38,720 bases of DNA from Acetivibrio mesophilus (GCF_004102745.1 NZ_RLII01000030.1:1-38720); one strand, 5' to 3'. Counted from the first letter of the stretch, positions 1 to 8,996 are shown. Numbers and translations: made by a program. Notes: generated by a model not told the origin, from the sequence alone.

Positions 1-102
1 CGAGAAGGACACACCCGTTCCCATACCGAACACGGTAGTTAAGCTTCTCAGTGCCGATGATACTTGGATGGAGACGTCCCGGGAAAGTAGGTCGCTGCCA
101 GA
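1..102 (+). rRNA. rrf: 5S ribosomal RNA, 3' part (5' end outside window)
   Basis: The segment has the conserved 5S core: a CCGAACACGG-type loop near base 30, the AAGCTTCTCAGTGCCGATG stretch, and the GGGAAAGTAGG.CGCTGCCAG 3' arm. The first bases of the gene are missing because the window starts inside it. A strong intrinsic terminator follows immediately, so this is the end of an rrn operon. The exact 3' end (101-104) is approximate. Confidence 0.93.
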
Positions 103-111
103 TTTAATATC

Positions 112-150
112 AAAGTCCTATGGTTACTCCATAGGGCTTTGTTTTATTTT
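112..150 (+). terminator. Intrinsic terminator of the rRNA operon
   Basis: An 11-bp stem with one G-T pair (AAGTCCTATGG / CCATAGGGCTT) and a TTAC-type loop is followed by a T-rich tract. It sits ten bases after the 5S gene. Confidence 0.85.
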
Positions 151-216
151 TGGCCTCACGGGATAATAAATGAAAATGGAACGTAAGTTAGTGAAATTTA
201 ATAGGAGGCCACTGTT

Positions 217-297
217 ATGGAAAATCAAAAAAATAGTTTACAAGAAGAAATTCGTGAACTGCAGGAATTGTGCAAACGTATGGAGGAAGAGGAATAA
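217..297 (+). CDS. Possible 26-residue charged peptide
   Basis: An ATG at 217 is preceded by a very good ribosome binding site (AGGAGG at 203-208). The 26-codon frame is rich in Glu, Lys and Gln (MENQKNSLQEEIRELQELCK...) and looks like a short amphipathic or coiled-coil helix. It stops just before the remnant of a transporter gene. It could be a genuine small protein or the 5' stub of a longer decayed gene. No family is recognised. Confidence 0.35.
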   Translation: MENQKNSLQEEIRELQELCKRMEEEE

Positions 298-333
298 CTA
301 GAAATCTTTCAATTGAATCATTCAAAAGGTGCA

Positions 334-575
334 ATGAGATATTGGAAATTATTTTGATGTCCAGTTGGTTTTTATGGATTCAATTTTTAGAGAGATGGAT
401 ACCGTTGCAGGCTGGACGAAATATGAAATTTTTTTTTATATTGGGACATTTACTATCATTGACGCATTATGGGTGTTTGGGCTTTTTTCAATCTGATAGA
501 GCTCCCAGGCCTTATTAGGAGTGACGGTTTTGATACATATCTTTTAAAGCCAGTGAATTCTCAGTTTTTTGCGTG
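334..575 (+). pseudogene. Remnant of an ABC-2 family transporter permease
   Basis: Three reading frames together give pieces of one protein. MRYWKLF starts at 334. VAGWTKYEIFFYIGTFTI followed by IDALWVFGLF lies at about 404-490, then the frame stops. After a shift it continues with LIELPGLIRSDGFDTYLLKP and VNSQFFA to about 563. GW.K.E, the LPGLIRS.GFDTYLLKPV motif and the hydrophobic context are typical of the ABC-2 permease family represented by PF06182. The C-terminal two thirds and any partner ATPase are absent here. Frameshifts and in-frame stops make it non-functional. The assignment rests on motif recognition, not a database search. Confidence 0.65.
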
Positions 576-663
576 TGTATGAGGTCTTATGAGTATGAGG
601 TCAGATATGTTTATATGTTGGGGAGAGGCAAAATGGGAGAATCCGCTTCGAATCTAGCTTTGA

Positions 664-706
664 ACATTACCGAATACGGCAGTGAAGCTTCTTGGTGCCG
701 GTCTTT
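664..706 (+). other. Degenerate 5S rRNA-like fragment
   Basis: This stretch reads ATTACCGAATACGGCAGTGA then AGCTTCTTGGTGCCGG. It aligns without gaps to bases 22-60 of the 5S gene at the window start, with about 29 of 39 positions identical by eye. It lies about 600 bases downstream of that gene and lacks the 5S ends. It is most likely a decayed duplicate of the rRNA operon end; chance similarity is not excluded. The bases around it (580-846) otherwise hold only the flippase promoter. Confidence 0.4.
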
Positions 707-748
707 GCTTTATTTATTATATCATTAAAAATTAGAAAGGAATTGAAC

Positions 749-777
749 TTGAACAACTCTATTCGTTGTATTAGAAT
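749..777 (+). promoter_or_regulatory. Sigma-A-type promoter for the flippase gene
   Basis: TTGAAC (749-754) and TAGAAT (772-777) are separated by 17 bases, about 70 bases ahead of the flippase start. A second TTGAAC directly precedes the first. Confidence 0.5.
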
Positions 778-846
778 AGGTATGATGGCTTATTAGCTGT
801 CAATAATATTATTAGAAGACACAATTTATGGAAATTAGGTGCAGAT

Positions 847-2454
847 ATGAAAAAACAGTCAATGACAAAGGGGTTTGCGGTACTGTCGGCGGCAGGGCTG
901 ATAACTAAAGTATTATCGGTGCTTTATATCCCCTTTTTGCTTGCCATTATAGGAGATGAAGGAAATGGTATTTATGCTGCCGCATATCAGGTTTATGTAT
1001 TTATTTACGTTATTGCCAATTCGGGTATTCCCGTTGCCATAGCAAAGTCTGTATCAGAGCTTACTGCTGTGGGCAACTATAAAGACGCTTTGAGGATTTT
1101 TAAAATATCCCGTTTCTTTCTAATTATAATCGGTACTGTCTTATCAGTGCTTATGTTTGTCACAGCCAAGCCATTGGCTGCTATGATTAATTCGGAGAAA
1201 TCCTATCTTGCAATAGCGGCATTATCTCCAACGCTATTTTTTACTGCGTTGGCATCTGCGTACAAGGGATATTTCCAGGGAATGAGCAATATGACTCCAA
1301 CCGCAATATCCCAAGTAGTTGAACAGATATTTAACATGATATTTACGGTGCTTTTTGCTGCATTGCTTATAGGCAAAAGCCTTGAAGCAGCGTGCGCCGG
1401 TGGTACCGTGGGAACAACTCTAGGAGCGTTGTTTTCCACTATTGTTCTTATATTTATTTACAATAGAAGAAGCGAAGAAATTAATGATTTGAAACAGCAT
1501 AGGAGCACCGCAAAAAGGTATTCGTATAAGCAACTTGCCAAAAGGGTATTTCATTACAGCTTACCCATTACTGTTTGTGTAGGTGCTCAGTATGCGGGCA
1601 ACCTTATTGACGTGGCCAATATAAGAGGACGTCTTTTGGCCGGCGGTTATACGCTGGAAATGGCATCGGTCATGCACAGCTACTTATCTAAATACCAACA
1701 AATAATGAATGCGCCGATTTCTATAGTTTCGGCTCTTGCGGCCGCGGTACTGCCTTCCATTTCAGGAGCTGCAGCAGAAAAAGACGTGAAGCAGGTTGAG
1801 GATAAATCCAACCACGCCTTCAGGCTGTGCATGCTAATAGTAATTCCATCGGCTATAGGGTTGTCAATATTGAGTGGACCTATCTATGCAGTATTAAAAT
1901 ATGGAGAAGGTTCGCACTTGATGCGCTACGGGTCACTGGTACTCATTCTTATGTCCGTTGTTCAAATACAGTCATCGATCTTGCAGGGAGCAGGAAAACT
2001 GTATAAGGCAACAATAAATGTAATTCTGGGTATTATCGCAAAGATAATTTTCAATTATATACTTATTGCCAACCCTCAGATAAATATTATGGGTGCAGTG
2101 ATAGGAAGTATGGTGGGATACGCTTTAACCATTATTCTCAACACAATAACTGTAAGAAAGGAATTGAAAATAAAAATTGACATACTGAAGCAGTCGCTAA
2201 AACCGATTATATCATCAGCGGTGATGGGAGCTTTCGTATGGCTTGTATACAAAGGATTGAACTTTGCTTTAGGCTTTATTAAGAGTGCATATGTTGTAAA
2301 TGCATTATCTGCAGTTATTTCGGTTCTATTGGGGATGGCGATATACTTTTATATAATGATACTGGTTAGGGGAATAACCAAGAAAGATTTTGATGTTTTG
2401 CCCGCCAGAATCAAGGGAATGATACCGAAATTCATATTAAATAAAGCCAGATAG
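847..2454 (+). CDS. SpoVB/MurJ-type lipid-linked oligosaccharide flippase
   Basis: A 535-residue polytopic membrane protein of the MOP/PST flippase superfamily, which moves undecaprenyl-linked saccharides across the membrane. The N-terminus (MTKGFAVLSAAGLITKVLSV, LYIPFLLAIIGDEGNGIYAA, YQVYVFIYVIANSGIPVAIA) is the typical start of the SpoVB/YtgP branch, and the length and roughly 14 hydrophobic segments fit. Members serve vegetative peptidoglycan synthesis (YtgP/MurJ) or spore cortex synthesis (SpoVB); the sequence alone does not decide which. The ribosome binding site before 847 is modest (AGGTG at 836-840). It is a single gene with its own promoter. Confidence 0.88.
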   Translation: MKKQSMTKGFAVLSAAGLITKVLSVLYIPFLLAIIGDEGNGIYAAAYQVYVFIYVIANSGIPVAIAKSVSELTAVGNYKDALRIFKISRFFLIIIGTVLSVLMFVTAKPLAAMINSEKSYLAIAALSPTLFFTALASAYKGYFQGMSNMTPTAISQVVEQIFNMIFTVLFAALLIGKSLEAACAGGTVGTTLGALFSTIVLIFIYNRRSEEINDLKQHRSTAKRYSYKQLAKRVFHYSLPITVCVGAQYAGNLIDVANIRGRLLAGGYTLEMASVMHSYLSKYQQIMNAPISIVSALAAAVLPSISGAAAEKDVKQVEDKSNHAFRLCMLIVIPSAIGLSILSGPIYAVLKYGEGSHLMRYGSLVLILMSVVQIQSSILQGAGKLYKATINVILGIIAKIIFNYILIANPQINIMGAVIGSMVGYALTIILNTITVRKELKIKIDILKQSLKPIISSAVMGAFVWLVYKGLNFALGFIKSAYVVNALSAVISVLLGMAIYFYIMILVRGITKKDFDVLPARIKGMIPKFILNKAR

Positions 2455-2597
2455 ATAGAAATAAAGTAAGTTTATTTGAAATTGTGTAAAAGTTTATTAA
2501 TTGTTTATATATTATTTAGTTGAAATTTATAGCTGGTATGTAAAATAGTAAGTAAGGAAATGTTTCCTCAAATTTTACTAAAAAGGAGAGTTGGTAA

Positions 2598-3875
2598 ATG
2601 AAGAAAAAGAAGAATCTAACAATGCTATTAAGTTTTTGTATTGGCGCCGCATTATTTATGTCTACAGCCTTTGCAGATGTTGTTTCTAAAACAGGGTATG
2701 ATCAGTTAAAGGATGCTATAAAGAAAACAGTGGCAAGCGTTTCAGAGGAATATGACAGCTTTACTATGGAAATGGCTTTATCTATTAAAGATAATGACAA
2801 AGTTCTGGTGGCAAACTCCGAAATAGCAAGGTACGATATGGCTAACAGCAGAATGGAAAATATCACAACTTCCGAACTTGCAGGAAGTGAGAAGGAAAGT
2901 TTTTATTCCTATAGGGATAATTGGTGCAGTATGTACTATAACAGTAACGACGCAGATACTTATTATGTCAATGAATATGAAAGTGAAGATAAGGACGCTG
3001 TAACGCTCAACAATTTCTTTGAGGATGAAGATGCTGAGTATATTGAAAAAATATTCGATGCTTTAATAGGAAATCTTAAGGAGTACGTTATTGTAGGGGA
3101 GAATCCGGAAGGAAGCAAGGAATTTTCCGGAAGGTTAAGCGATGGACAGATTCCTGCCTTGGTCAACGCAGTTACGGCATATGCTGCAAAGCAGTCGGTA
3201 TTTGATAGAACAGTGGGATACAATGAATTTGATATGCCATCCCTCAAAAATGATGTATTTGTGAAGGAAATTAGTGGAAGAGCTAATGTGAATGCGGATG
3301 GAATAATTGAAAACCTGTTTGGAGAGTTTATACTCGCTGGAAGCGAGAAAGATGGAACAAAGCATGAGTTGAAGGTTGAACTGGTGTTCAAGGTCTACAA
3401 CATAAACTCTACTGCAGTGGTAAAGCCTGACTTGACAGGTAAGAAAGTAGAAAAGAGTATCGTACACACTACTCCTTATGGCTATGTTTCAGAAAAGTAT
3501 CTTGGCAAATGGAAGAATGATATTATTATCGAAGAAAATGATAGATTCGTCAAGATAGGTGAGAGAGTTATAGAAATTACAGGCATTAATGACGATTATG
3601 TTTATGGAACATACACCGAGATCTACAAAGAAGAATATGCGCATTACGGTAGTGACTCGAAAAAATACAGCTTGAAGGTAGATATGTATGATAATAAAGG
3701 TGAGCTTGAAGTTACTGATGATTTAGGAAATGTAATTGTTGGCTACATGTATTTGGATATGGGAAGAATTGAATGCTACATTCCAAGTGAAAACCCTGCA
3801 GAGGATGGAATTGTATTCAATTCGTCGGATGATATTATATACAATTCATCTTTCTATAAGGTTTTTGAAGAGTAA
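2598..3875 (+). CDS. Exported protein of unknown function
   Basis: A 425-residue protein with a clear signal peptide (KKKK, a hydrophobic core, then STAFA before residue 27). The ribosome binding site is AAGGAGAG just before 2598. The mature part is acidic and rich in Asp, Glu, Tyr and Ser, with no cysteines apart from one or two and no membrane segment. Residues 290-425 look like a beta-rich domain (Y.SEKYLGKWKNDIIIEENDR followed by alternating strands). I recognise no family. It stands alone between the flippase and the ABC transporter operon, with a terminator behind it. Confidence 0.75.
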   Translation: MKKKKNLTMLLSFCIGAALFMSTAFADVVSKTGYDQLKDAIKKTVASVSEEYDSFTMEMALSIKDNDKVLVANSEIARYDMANSRMENITTSELAGSEKESFYSYRDNWCSMYYNSNDADTYYVNEYESEDKDAVTLNNFFEDEDAEYIEKIFDALIGNLKEYVIVGENPEGSKEFSGRLSDGQIPALVNAVTAYAAKQSVFDRTVGYNEFDMPSLKNDVFVKEISGRANVNADGIIENLFGEFILAGSEKDGTKHELKVELVFKVYNINSTAVVKPDLTGKKVEKSIVHTTPYGYVSEKYLGKWKNDIIIEENDRFVKIGERVIEITGINDDYVYGTYTEIYKEEYAHYGSDSKKYSLKVDMYDNKGELEVTDDLGNVIVGYMYLDMGRIECYIPSENPAEDGIVFNSSDDIIYNSSFYKVFEE

Positions 3876-3910
3876 GAAGCTCTAACACTGATGCATTAAG
3901 GATTTATTTT

Positions 3911-3954
3911 AAACTGACAGCGGATTTTCCGCTGTCGGTTTAATAAATTATTTT
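3911..3954 (+). terminator. Intrinsic terminator after the exported protein
   Basis: The 13-bp arms AAACTGACAGCGG and CCGCTGTCGGTTT form a stem with one G-T pair around an ATTTT loop, followed by an AT-rich tract. It separates the exported-protein gene from the ABC operon. Confidence 0.8.
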
Positions 3955-3971
3955 ATTTATGGGAGGGTTCA

Positions 3972-4697
3972 ATGGAAACTGTACTTGAAATAAGCGGACT
4001 TACCAAATTATATAAGAATGGAAGAGGAATTTTCGATATTAATCTTAACATATACAAAGGAGATGTGTTTGGATTCCTTGGCCCCAATGGTGCGGGAAAG
4101 ACTACGGCTATGAAGATTATGACGGGTCTCATGCTCCCGGACAGCGGAGATGTGAAGATTTTTGGACACAGTGTCCTGACCGAATTTGAAAAGGCCATGA
4201 ACAAGGTTGGCTGCATAATTGAGACTGCAGAGTCCTATCCATATCTTTCACCCTATGAGAATCTAAAGCTTTTTGCTAGGTTCTATGACGACATCGACAA
4301 TAGTAGAATTGATGAAGTCCTCGAGCTTACCGGCATTCTTAAGTTCAAAAACGAAAAGGTGAAGAATTTCTCCCTTGGTATGAAGCAGAGGCTGGGGATA
4401 GCTGCAGCAATTTTGTCCAAGCCGGAATTGATAATATTGGACGAACCGTTAAACGGTCTCGATGTAGAAGGTATGATAGAAATGAGAAAGCTTATTAAGA
4501 TGCTTGCAGAGAATGAAAGGACTACTTTTTTTATTTCGAGCCATCTTATTCATGATGTGGAGCTTACATGTAACAGGATTGGAATATTGTATAACGGCAA
4601 GGTGGTCAATGTAGACACAACCGAAAATATCCTTAAGAACTTTGCTTCACTGGAAAACTATTTTGTAAGCGAGGTAGGTAAAAATGGGAACGTTTAA
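3972..4697 (+). CDS. ABC transporter ATP-binding protein
   Basis: A 241-residue ATPase of the DrrA/BcrA-type exporter class. It has Walker A GPNGAGKTT (38-46), a Q-loop region replaced by the CIIETAESYPYLSPYENL stretch usual in BcrA-like subunits, signature FSLGMKQR, Walker B LIILDEP with NGLD D-loop, and the switch His in ISSHL. GGGAGGG at 3961-3967 supports the start. Its end overlaps the permease gene by 14 bases, so the two are translationally coupled. With the kinase and regulator downstream this resembles clostridial peptide-resistance or bacitracin-type export modules; the substrate is not known. Confidence 0.93.
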   Translation: METVLEISGLTKLYKNGRGIFDINLNIYKGDVFGFLGPNGAGKTTAMKIMTGLMLPDSGDVKIFGHSVLTEFEKAMNKVGCIIETAESYPYLSPYENLKLFARFYDDIDNSRIDEVLELTGILKFKNEKVKNFSLGMKQRLGIAAAILSKPELIILDEPLNGLDVEGMIEMRKLIKMLAENERTTFFISSHLIHDVELTCNRIGILYNGKVVNVDTTENILKNFASLENYFVSEVGKNGNV

Positions 4698-5436
4698 AGC
4701 CGCATTTATAAATGAAGTAGAGAAAATATACAGAAAAAAGAAGGTTGTTGTAGCTGCTATACTGTCACTTCTTGCCATAGTTATGGGGCAGTTGTTGGTT
4801 ACTGGAGTAAATAAGGGGTTTGGATTGATAACTGCCAGCAGTACGCAATTTCCGATACTGGTACTATCACTGTTGGTCAATACCATATTGCCTTTATTTA
4901 CAGCCCTTGTTGCCATAGACGTGTTTTCCGGTGAGTTTTCTCACAACACAATGAAAATTACATTGACTAGACCGGTTTCAAGGGTGAAGCTGTATACGGC
5001 TAAGATTTCTGCTATTGCTTTTTTTGTTCTTGCAAATCTGTTGATGGTAATGTTACTATCCTTGGCAGTGGGGTTTATATTTAACTCAGTATCATTATCT
5101 GTGTTCGGAATTTTGAGGATAGTTCTATCCTATATTGTTACGTTAATACCTGTAATGAGCTTTGCTCTTATTATTGTATTTTTATCAAATGTATTAAAAA
5201 GCGGGACAACAGTATTCTTTTTATCGATAATTCTATTCATAGCTTTTAATGCACTTTCCTTAGTCTTTCCAAGGTACGCAAACATTTTTATAACATCAAT
5301 GTTTGACTGGTATATTTTGTGGAATGTTGATACTATACCATTGGGTAAGCTTATACGAGAGTTTTTTATCATGGCAGGATATGTTATAATGTTTTATACG
5401 GCAGGATATTATATGTTTGATAAAAAAGACTTATAA
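4684..5436 (+). CDS. ABC-2 type transporter permease
   Basis: A 250-residue integral membrane protein with about six hydrophobic segments and the conserved stretch DVFSGEFSHNTMKITLTRPV followed by SR, characteristic of ABC-2 permeases that pair with BcrA-like ATPases. It overlaps the ATPase gene and is followed after 17 bases by the sensor kinase. It forms the membrane part of the exporter; the cargo cannot be told from the sequence. Confidence 0.9.
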   Translation: MGTFKAAFINEVEKIYRKKKVVVAAILSLLAIVMGQLLVTGVNKGFGLITASSTQFPILVLSLLVNTILPLFTALVAIDVFSGEFSHNTMKITLTRPVSRVKLYTAKISAIAFFVLANLLMVMLLSLAVGFIFNSVSLSVFGILRIVLSYIVTLIPVMSFALIIVFLSNVLKSGTTVFFLSIILFIAFNALSLVFPRYANIFITSMFDWYILWNVDTIPLGKLIREFFIMAGYVIMFYTAGYYMFDKKDL

Positions 5437-5453
5437 AAAGGTGAAATGAGATT

Positions 5454-6893
5454 ATGGATTTAAAAAAACGCCTTATTTTTTCGAATGCTGCAATTATTGT
5501 TATTCCTCTTGTGATAACATTTGTGGCATCTTTTATTTTTATGTTTGTTTTTGCAAGAATACATGATGTTGATATCAGCTATAATAACGTAAAAAAGCTC
5601 ACTCAGATACAATACGAGTTTTTTAAAGCCGATGGAAGTGTACTGAAAAATTCCCCGGAAATAATTCTGGAAAAAGATTATCAGGAGTATATTTCGACAA
5701 GGCTTGACAGCATAGAAGCTGATATTGTGGTGCTTAAGGGGCAAGAACGGGTTTTTGAAACCCGCTCAATTGGCCCTATCGAATTGGAAAGATGTCTTCA
5801 AAAGACTGGTGATAACTTGTTTAACAATATCGTTGAAATCCAAGGGGAAACCTATATGGTAAAAGTGATTCCTGTGAATTTTAAGAATGGTGAGAGCGGA
5901 AAAATAGTTTTGCTTGCTCCTGCTATGAATGATTGGATGACAACAGAGAAGTTACTGATATTTTCAATCATGATATTTGTTACCAGCTTTACAATAACCA
6001 ATGTGGTGATTATTTTTACTTTTTCAAAGAAAGTTATAAATCCCCTAAGAAAGCTTCAGGCTGCTGCGGGAAAAATAAGTCAAGGCAATCTTGACTTTGA
6101 AATTATTGAGGATGGAGATGCCCAAATAAGAGAACTGTGCCGCTCTTTTGAGAAAATGAGACTGAAGCTTGTGGAAGCCAGTTACACACAGAAAAAGTAC
6201 GATGATAGCAGAAAAGTGCTTTTTTCAAGTATATCCCATGATCTTAAAACCCCAATAACATCAATAAAAGGATATGTTGAGGGTATATTGGATGGTGTGG
6301 CCAATACTCCTCAGAAGGTGGATAAGTACTTAAAAACAGTTCATTCCAAGGCGGTTCATATGGACAGGATGATCGATGACCTTCTTTTGTATTCAAGACT
6401 GGATATGAATAAAGTTTCGTTTAATATTGAAAAGACAGATGTATTAAAGTACTTTGAGGATTGCATATATGAGATAGATATTGAACTTGAGAAGTCCAAT
6501 ATTAAGATTGCTCTTTATGACCAACTAAAGGGAAAACGTTATATAATGATAGATCGGGATCAGATACGAAGAGTGATAATAAATATAATTGACAACTCAA
6601 GAAAGTATATGGATAAGGAACAGGGGAAAATAGATATCTTTTTGAGGGAGGCGACATCCCATGTTGTAATAGAGCTAAAAGACAATGGTGCGGGAATCAG
6701 TGAAAGTGACTTGCCCTATATTTTTGATAGATTTTACCGAGCTGATTCTGCAAGGGATACTATGAATGGAAGTGGACTGGGGCTTGCCATTGCGAAACAG
6801 ATAATAGAGGGACATGGAGGAAAAATATGGGCAGTTAGCCGCAAGGGTGAAGGCACAAGTGTGATGATTTCCCTAAAAAAATATGAAGACTGA
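5454..6893 (+). CDS. Sensor histidine kinase
   Basis: A 479-residue membrane kinase. Two transmembrane helices (12-35 and 167-190) enclose an extracytoplasmic sensor of about 130 residues, followed by a HAMP linker (NPLRKLQAAAGKISQGNLDF), the HisKA motif SSISHDLKTPITS with phospho-acceptor H262, and an HATPase domain with N box (INIIDNSRKYM), G1 (DNGAGIS), F (FDRFYRADSAR) and G2 (GSGLGLAI). AAAAGGTG before 5454 is the ribosome binding site. Its stop overlaps the AAGGAGGT of the response regulator. It probably senses an envelope-active compound handled by the exporter; this is inference from gene order. Confidence 0.95.
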   Translation: MDLKKRLIFSNAAIIVIPLVITFVASFIFMFVFARIHDVDISYNNVKKLTQIQYEFFKADGSVLKNSPEIILEKDYQEYISTRLDSIEADIVVLKGQERVFETRSIGPIELERCLQKTGDNLFNNIVEIQGETYMVKVIPVNFKNGESGKIVLLAPAMNDWMTTEKLLIFSIMIFVTSFTITNVVIIFTFSKKVINPLRKLQAAAGKISQGNLDFEIIEDGDAQIRELCRSFEKMRLKLVEASYTQKKYDDSRKVLFSSISHDLKTPITSIKGYVEGILDGVANTPQKVDKYLKTVHSKAVHMDRMIDDLLLYSRLDMNKVSFNIEKTDVLKYFEDCIYEIDIELEKSNIKIALYDQLKGKRYIMIDRDQIRRVIINIIDNSRKYMDKEQGKIDIFLREATSHVVIELKDNGAGISESDLPYIFDRFYRADSARDTMNGSGLGLAIAKQIIEGHGGKIWAVSRKGEGTSVMISLKKYED

Positions 6894-6908
6894 AGGAGGT
6901 AAGGTATT

Positions 6909-7601
6909 GTGAGAAAGATTCTTATTGTTGAAGATGATGAAAGTATAGGAGAGCTTTTACGGGATTATCTTGAAATTAATGGATTTTATGTAGATATATG
7001 CATGAATGGAGTTGAAGGCTTAAACAGTATTAAAGATGGAGAGTATGACCTTCTGATACTTGATATTATGCTGCCCGGTATGAGTGGATATGAAATATTG
7101 AAGAGAATTCGTGATGATAAAGACATTCCAGTGCTTATCGTGTCGGCAAAGAAGGAGGAATTTGATAAAATCCATGGCTTAAAACTAGGAGCTGATGATT
7201 ATATTACAAAGCCCTTTAGTCCTGGAGAACTGGTGGCAAGGGTAAATGCTCATATAGCAAAATATGAAAGGCTCAAAAGCAAATATGGAAATAATAATAC
7301 TGCTTCTATTACGATAAGGGGACTTGAAATTCAAAAGGATTCAAGGAGGGTATTCGTAAACGGAAAGGAAGTAAACTTGGCACAGAAGGAATTTGATATT
7401 CTTCTGTTTTTGGCCCAGAATCCCAACAGGGTTTTCTCCAGGGAGGAGCTTTTTGATAGGGTATGGGGATTGGATGCCTTAGGAGATGCTGCAACAGTGA
7501 CTGTTCATATTGGTAGAATCAGGGATAAAATAGAGTCTGAACCTTCAAATCCTCAGTATATTGAGACTGTTTGGGGAGCAGGGTATAGATTGAGAACATA
7601 A
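6909..7601 (+). CDS. OmpR/PhoB-family response regulator
   Basis: A 230-residue regulator with a receiver domain (acidic pair D9-D10, phospho-acceptor D52 in LILDIMLPG, K101 in TKPFSP) and a C-terminal winged-helix DNA-binding domain (RVFSREELFDRVWG, TVTVHIGRIRDKIE). The start is a GTG at 6909 placed 8 bases after AAGGAGGT (6893-6900), which overlaps the kinase stop. It is the cognate partner of the preceding kinase and last gene of the four-gene operon, which it likely regulates. Confidence 0.95.
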   Translation: MRKILIVEDDESIGELLRDYLEINGFYVDICMNGVEGLNSIKDGEYDLLILDIMLPGMSGYEILKRIRDDKDIPVLIVSAKKEEFDKIHGLKLGADDYITKPFSPGELVARVNAHIAKYERLKSKYGNNNTASITIRGLEIQKDSRRVFVNGKEVNLAQKEFDILLFLAQNPNRVFSREELFDRVWGLDALGDAATVTVHIGRIRDKIESEPSNPQYIETVWGAGYRLRT

Positions 7602-7742
7602 ATTTTATCCTAGTTTCGAATAATATTTTGTACTGTTTTACCGCCCCGATTTGTTGTATAATGTACTTATAGATCAAAAAAAGAGAGAATAGCCGGATAA
7701 TTATTTAGAAATGTTGTATTTTGATTTAGGGGAGTAGGTAGT

Positions 7743-8333
7743 ATGTTAAAATCTAAGAAAATTTATTTCAGCACCCATGAAAAAATGTGTCAGTATAGGT
7801 TAAATCGTGAAATGTACGACCTAGTTAAAAGTCTCGACAAGCAATACAAAAGAATAGCAGTTGTAGGTATAGGTACAGACCGTTCTACCGGAGACAGCTA
7901 TGGGCCGTTGGTTGGCTATATGCTTTCAAAGTCCCAAATATACGATTTTGATGTTTACGGTACAATTATTGAGCCTGTACATGCGTTGAACCTTAAGGAA
8001 ACAATGGACAAAATCGACACTTCGAATACGCTTGTTATTGCTGTTGATGCATCTATAGGAAGAATTGATCATATCGGGCACATTGGACTATGCAATGAGC
8101 CGATAAAGCCCGGAAGCGGAGTGGGCAAGGATTTGCCTCCTGTCGGTGACATATCATTATCAGGTATTGTGGCATTTGGGGGCATTGCACCTCATGTTAT
8201 GCTACAGAATACAAGTCTTGGATTGGTTTATAAGATGGCTGAGATAACCAGCAATGCGATAAAGTATGTTCTATATAAACAGCAGTTGGAGCCGCAAAGA
8301 AATGCAAAATTAAATACCTTTGCTACTGCTTGA
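7743..8333 (+). CDS. yyaC: Spore protease-like protein YyaC (DUF1256)
   Basis: A 196-residue protein of the YyaC/DUF1256 family, found in endospore formers and related in fold to the germination protease Gpr and hydrogenase-maturation proteases. The family pattern is clear: VVGIGTDRSTGDSYGPLVG, YGTIIEPVHALNL, VIAVDASIG, PGSGVGKDLPPVGD and SLSGIVAFGG. AGGGGAGTAGGT precedes the ATG. It lies alone between the two-component operon and a terminator. A sporulation or germination role is known for the family only in outline. Confidence 0.9.
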   Translation: MLKSKKIYFSTHEKMCQYRLNREMYDLVKSLDKQYKRIAVVGIGTDRSTGDSYGPLVGYMLSKSQIYDFDVYGTIIEPVHALNLKETMDKIDTSNTLVIAVDASIGRIDHIGHIGLCNEPIKPGSGVGKDLPPVGDISLSGIVAFGGIAPHVMLQNTSLGLVYKMAEITSNAIKYVLYKQQLEPQRNAKLNTFATA

Positions 8334-8379
8334 GAATCATAGATTAAAATTTCAGAAATTTATGAAAGTATGGTTTGCT

Positions 8380-8419
8380 GCACAGTAGTTCTTTCGATTC
8401 GAAAGGGACTGTGCTTTTT
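8380..8419 (+). terminator. Intrinsic terminator after yyaC
   Basis: The sequence folds into GCACAGT...ACTGTGC with an inner CTTTCGATTCGAAAG hairpin and is followed by CTTTTTC, 47 bases after the yyaC stop. Confidence 0.85.
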
Positions 8420-8543
8420 CATGCTAAAATTCTCGCACCTCTTACCATATTTTAGATCTTCATATTAATGGATGTATTAAAAGAGTCTATTTTAAAAAAA
8501 ATAATATTGAAGTTCATAAACTACAAAATCGGGAGGAAGCACT

Positions 8544-8720
8544 ATGAAAGTTGAGAAAATGAATCGGCCTAATGAGGGAGTAAAGTGTGTTGTAAACACA
8601 TGCCATTATTATATGAACGGTGACTATTGCGCTGCAGAGAAGATTGAAGTTCAACCAAGAAACGCAAGCGATTCAGAACAAACAGATTGCGCAACATTTA
8701 TTCCAAGTGCTCAAGGATAA
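8544..8720 (+). CDS. Small DUF1540 cysteine protein
   Basis: A 58-residue protein starting with ATG behind GGGAGGAAG (8531-8539). It contains VKCVVNTCHYYMNGDYCAAE and ends TDCATFIPS. The four cysteines (15, 20, 29, 49) in a C-x4-C-x8-C...C pattern, with YxxGDYCxAxxI between them, match the DUF1540 family common in clostridia, thought to bind a metal ion. Function is unknown. Confidence 0.85.
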   Translation: MKVEKMNRPNEGVKCVVNTCHYYMNGDYCAAEKIEVQPRNASDSEQTDCATFIPSAQG

Positions 8721-8741
8721 TAGAAGTTTATAACTGATTTA

Positions 8742-8781
8742 ATGCCTGCCGGCAAGGTCAAAAGACTGAGCCTGGCAGGCT
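8742..8781. other. Inverted repeat after the DUF1540 gene
   Basis: GCCTGCC and GGCAGGC form a 7-bp stem around a 24-base interior that can pair further. It is followed on the plus strand by TCAAAAAAATTT, not a clean T tract, so it may be a weak terminator or a transcript-end stabiliser. Bases 8790-8990 otherwise hold the LexA-like site and a leader with no gene. Confidence 0.4.
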
Positions 8782-8923
8782 CAAAAAAATTTACTTCGAA
8801 ACAGAACATAAACAACAAGAAATCGAGAAATCGGGAGGTAATGTATTAAAATTAATTTTAATCAGGTATATGGGGTTAAATTACAATTAGAGAATTTGTA
8901 CAAAACATAGTAGTATATTTATA

Positions 8924-8935
8924 GAACATATGTTC
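8924..8935. promoter_or_regulatory. LexA/DinR-like palindrome
   Basis: The perfect palindrome GAACATATGTTC, with a further G at 8936, matches the GAAC-N4-GTTC core of Gram-positive LexA boxes. It lies 61 bases ahead of the small coiled-coil gene, overlapping where its promoter would be. A site of eight fixed bases can arise by chance about once in a window of this size, so this is suggestive only. Confidence 0.35.
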
Positions 8936-8996
8936 GATATTTGCCGAGCAAATAAGAAATGTACCTAATGGTTTCAGCGGTAAAGGGGGATTGGCA

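Noticed and set aside
270-518. 82-residue frame starting at 270
   Set aside because: It runs in a different phase from the recognisable permease pieces and has no ribosome binding site.
7628-7662. TTGTAC and TATAAT upstream of yyaC as a promoter
   Set aside because: The spacer is 23 bases, too long for a sigma-A promoter; a sporulation sigma factor may be used but I cannot identify its site.
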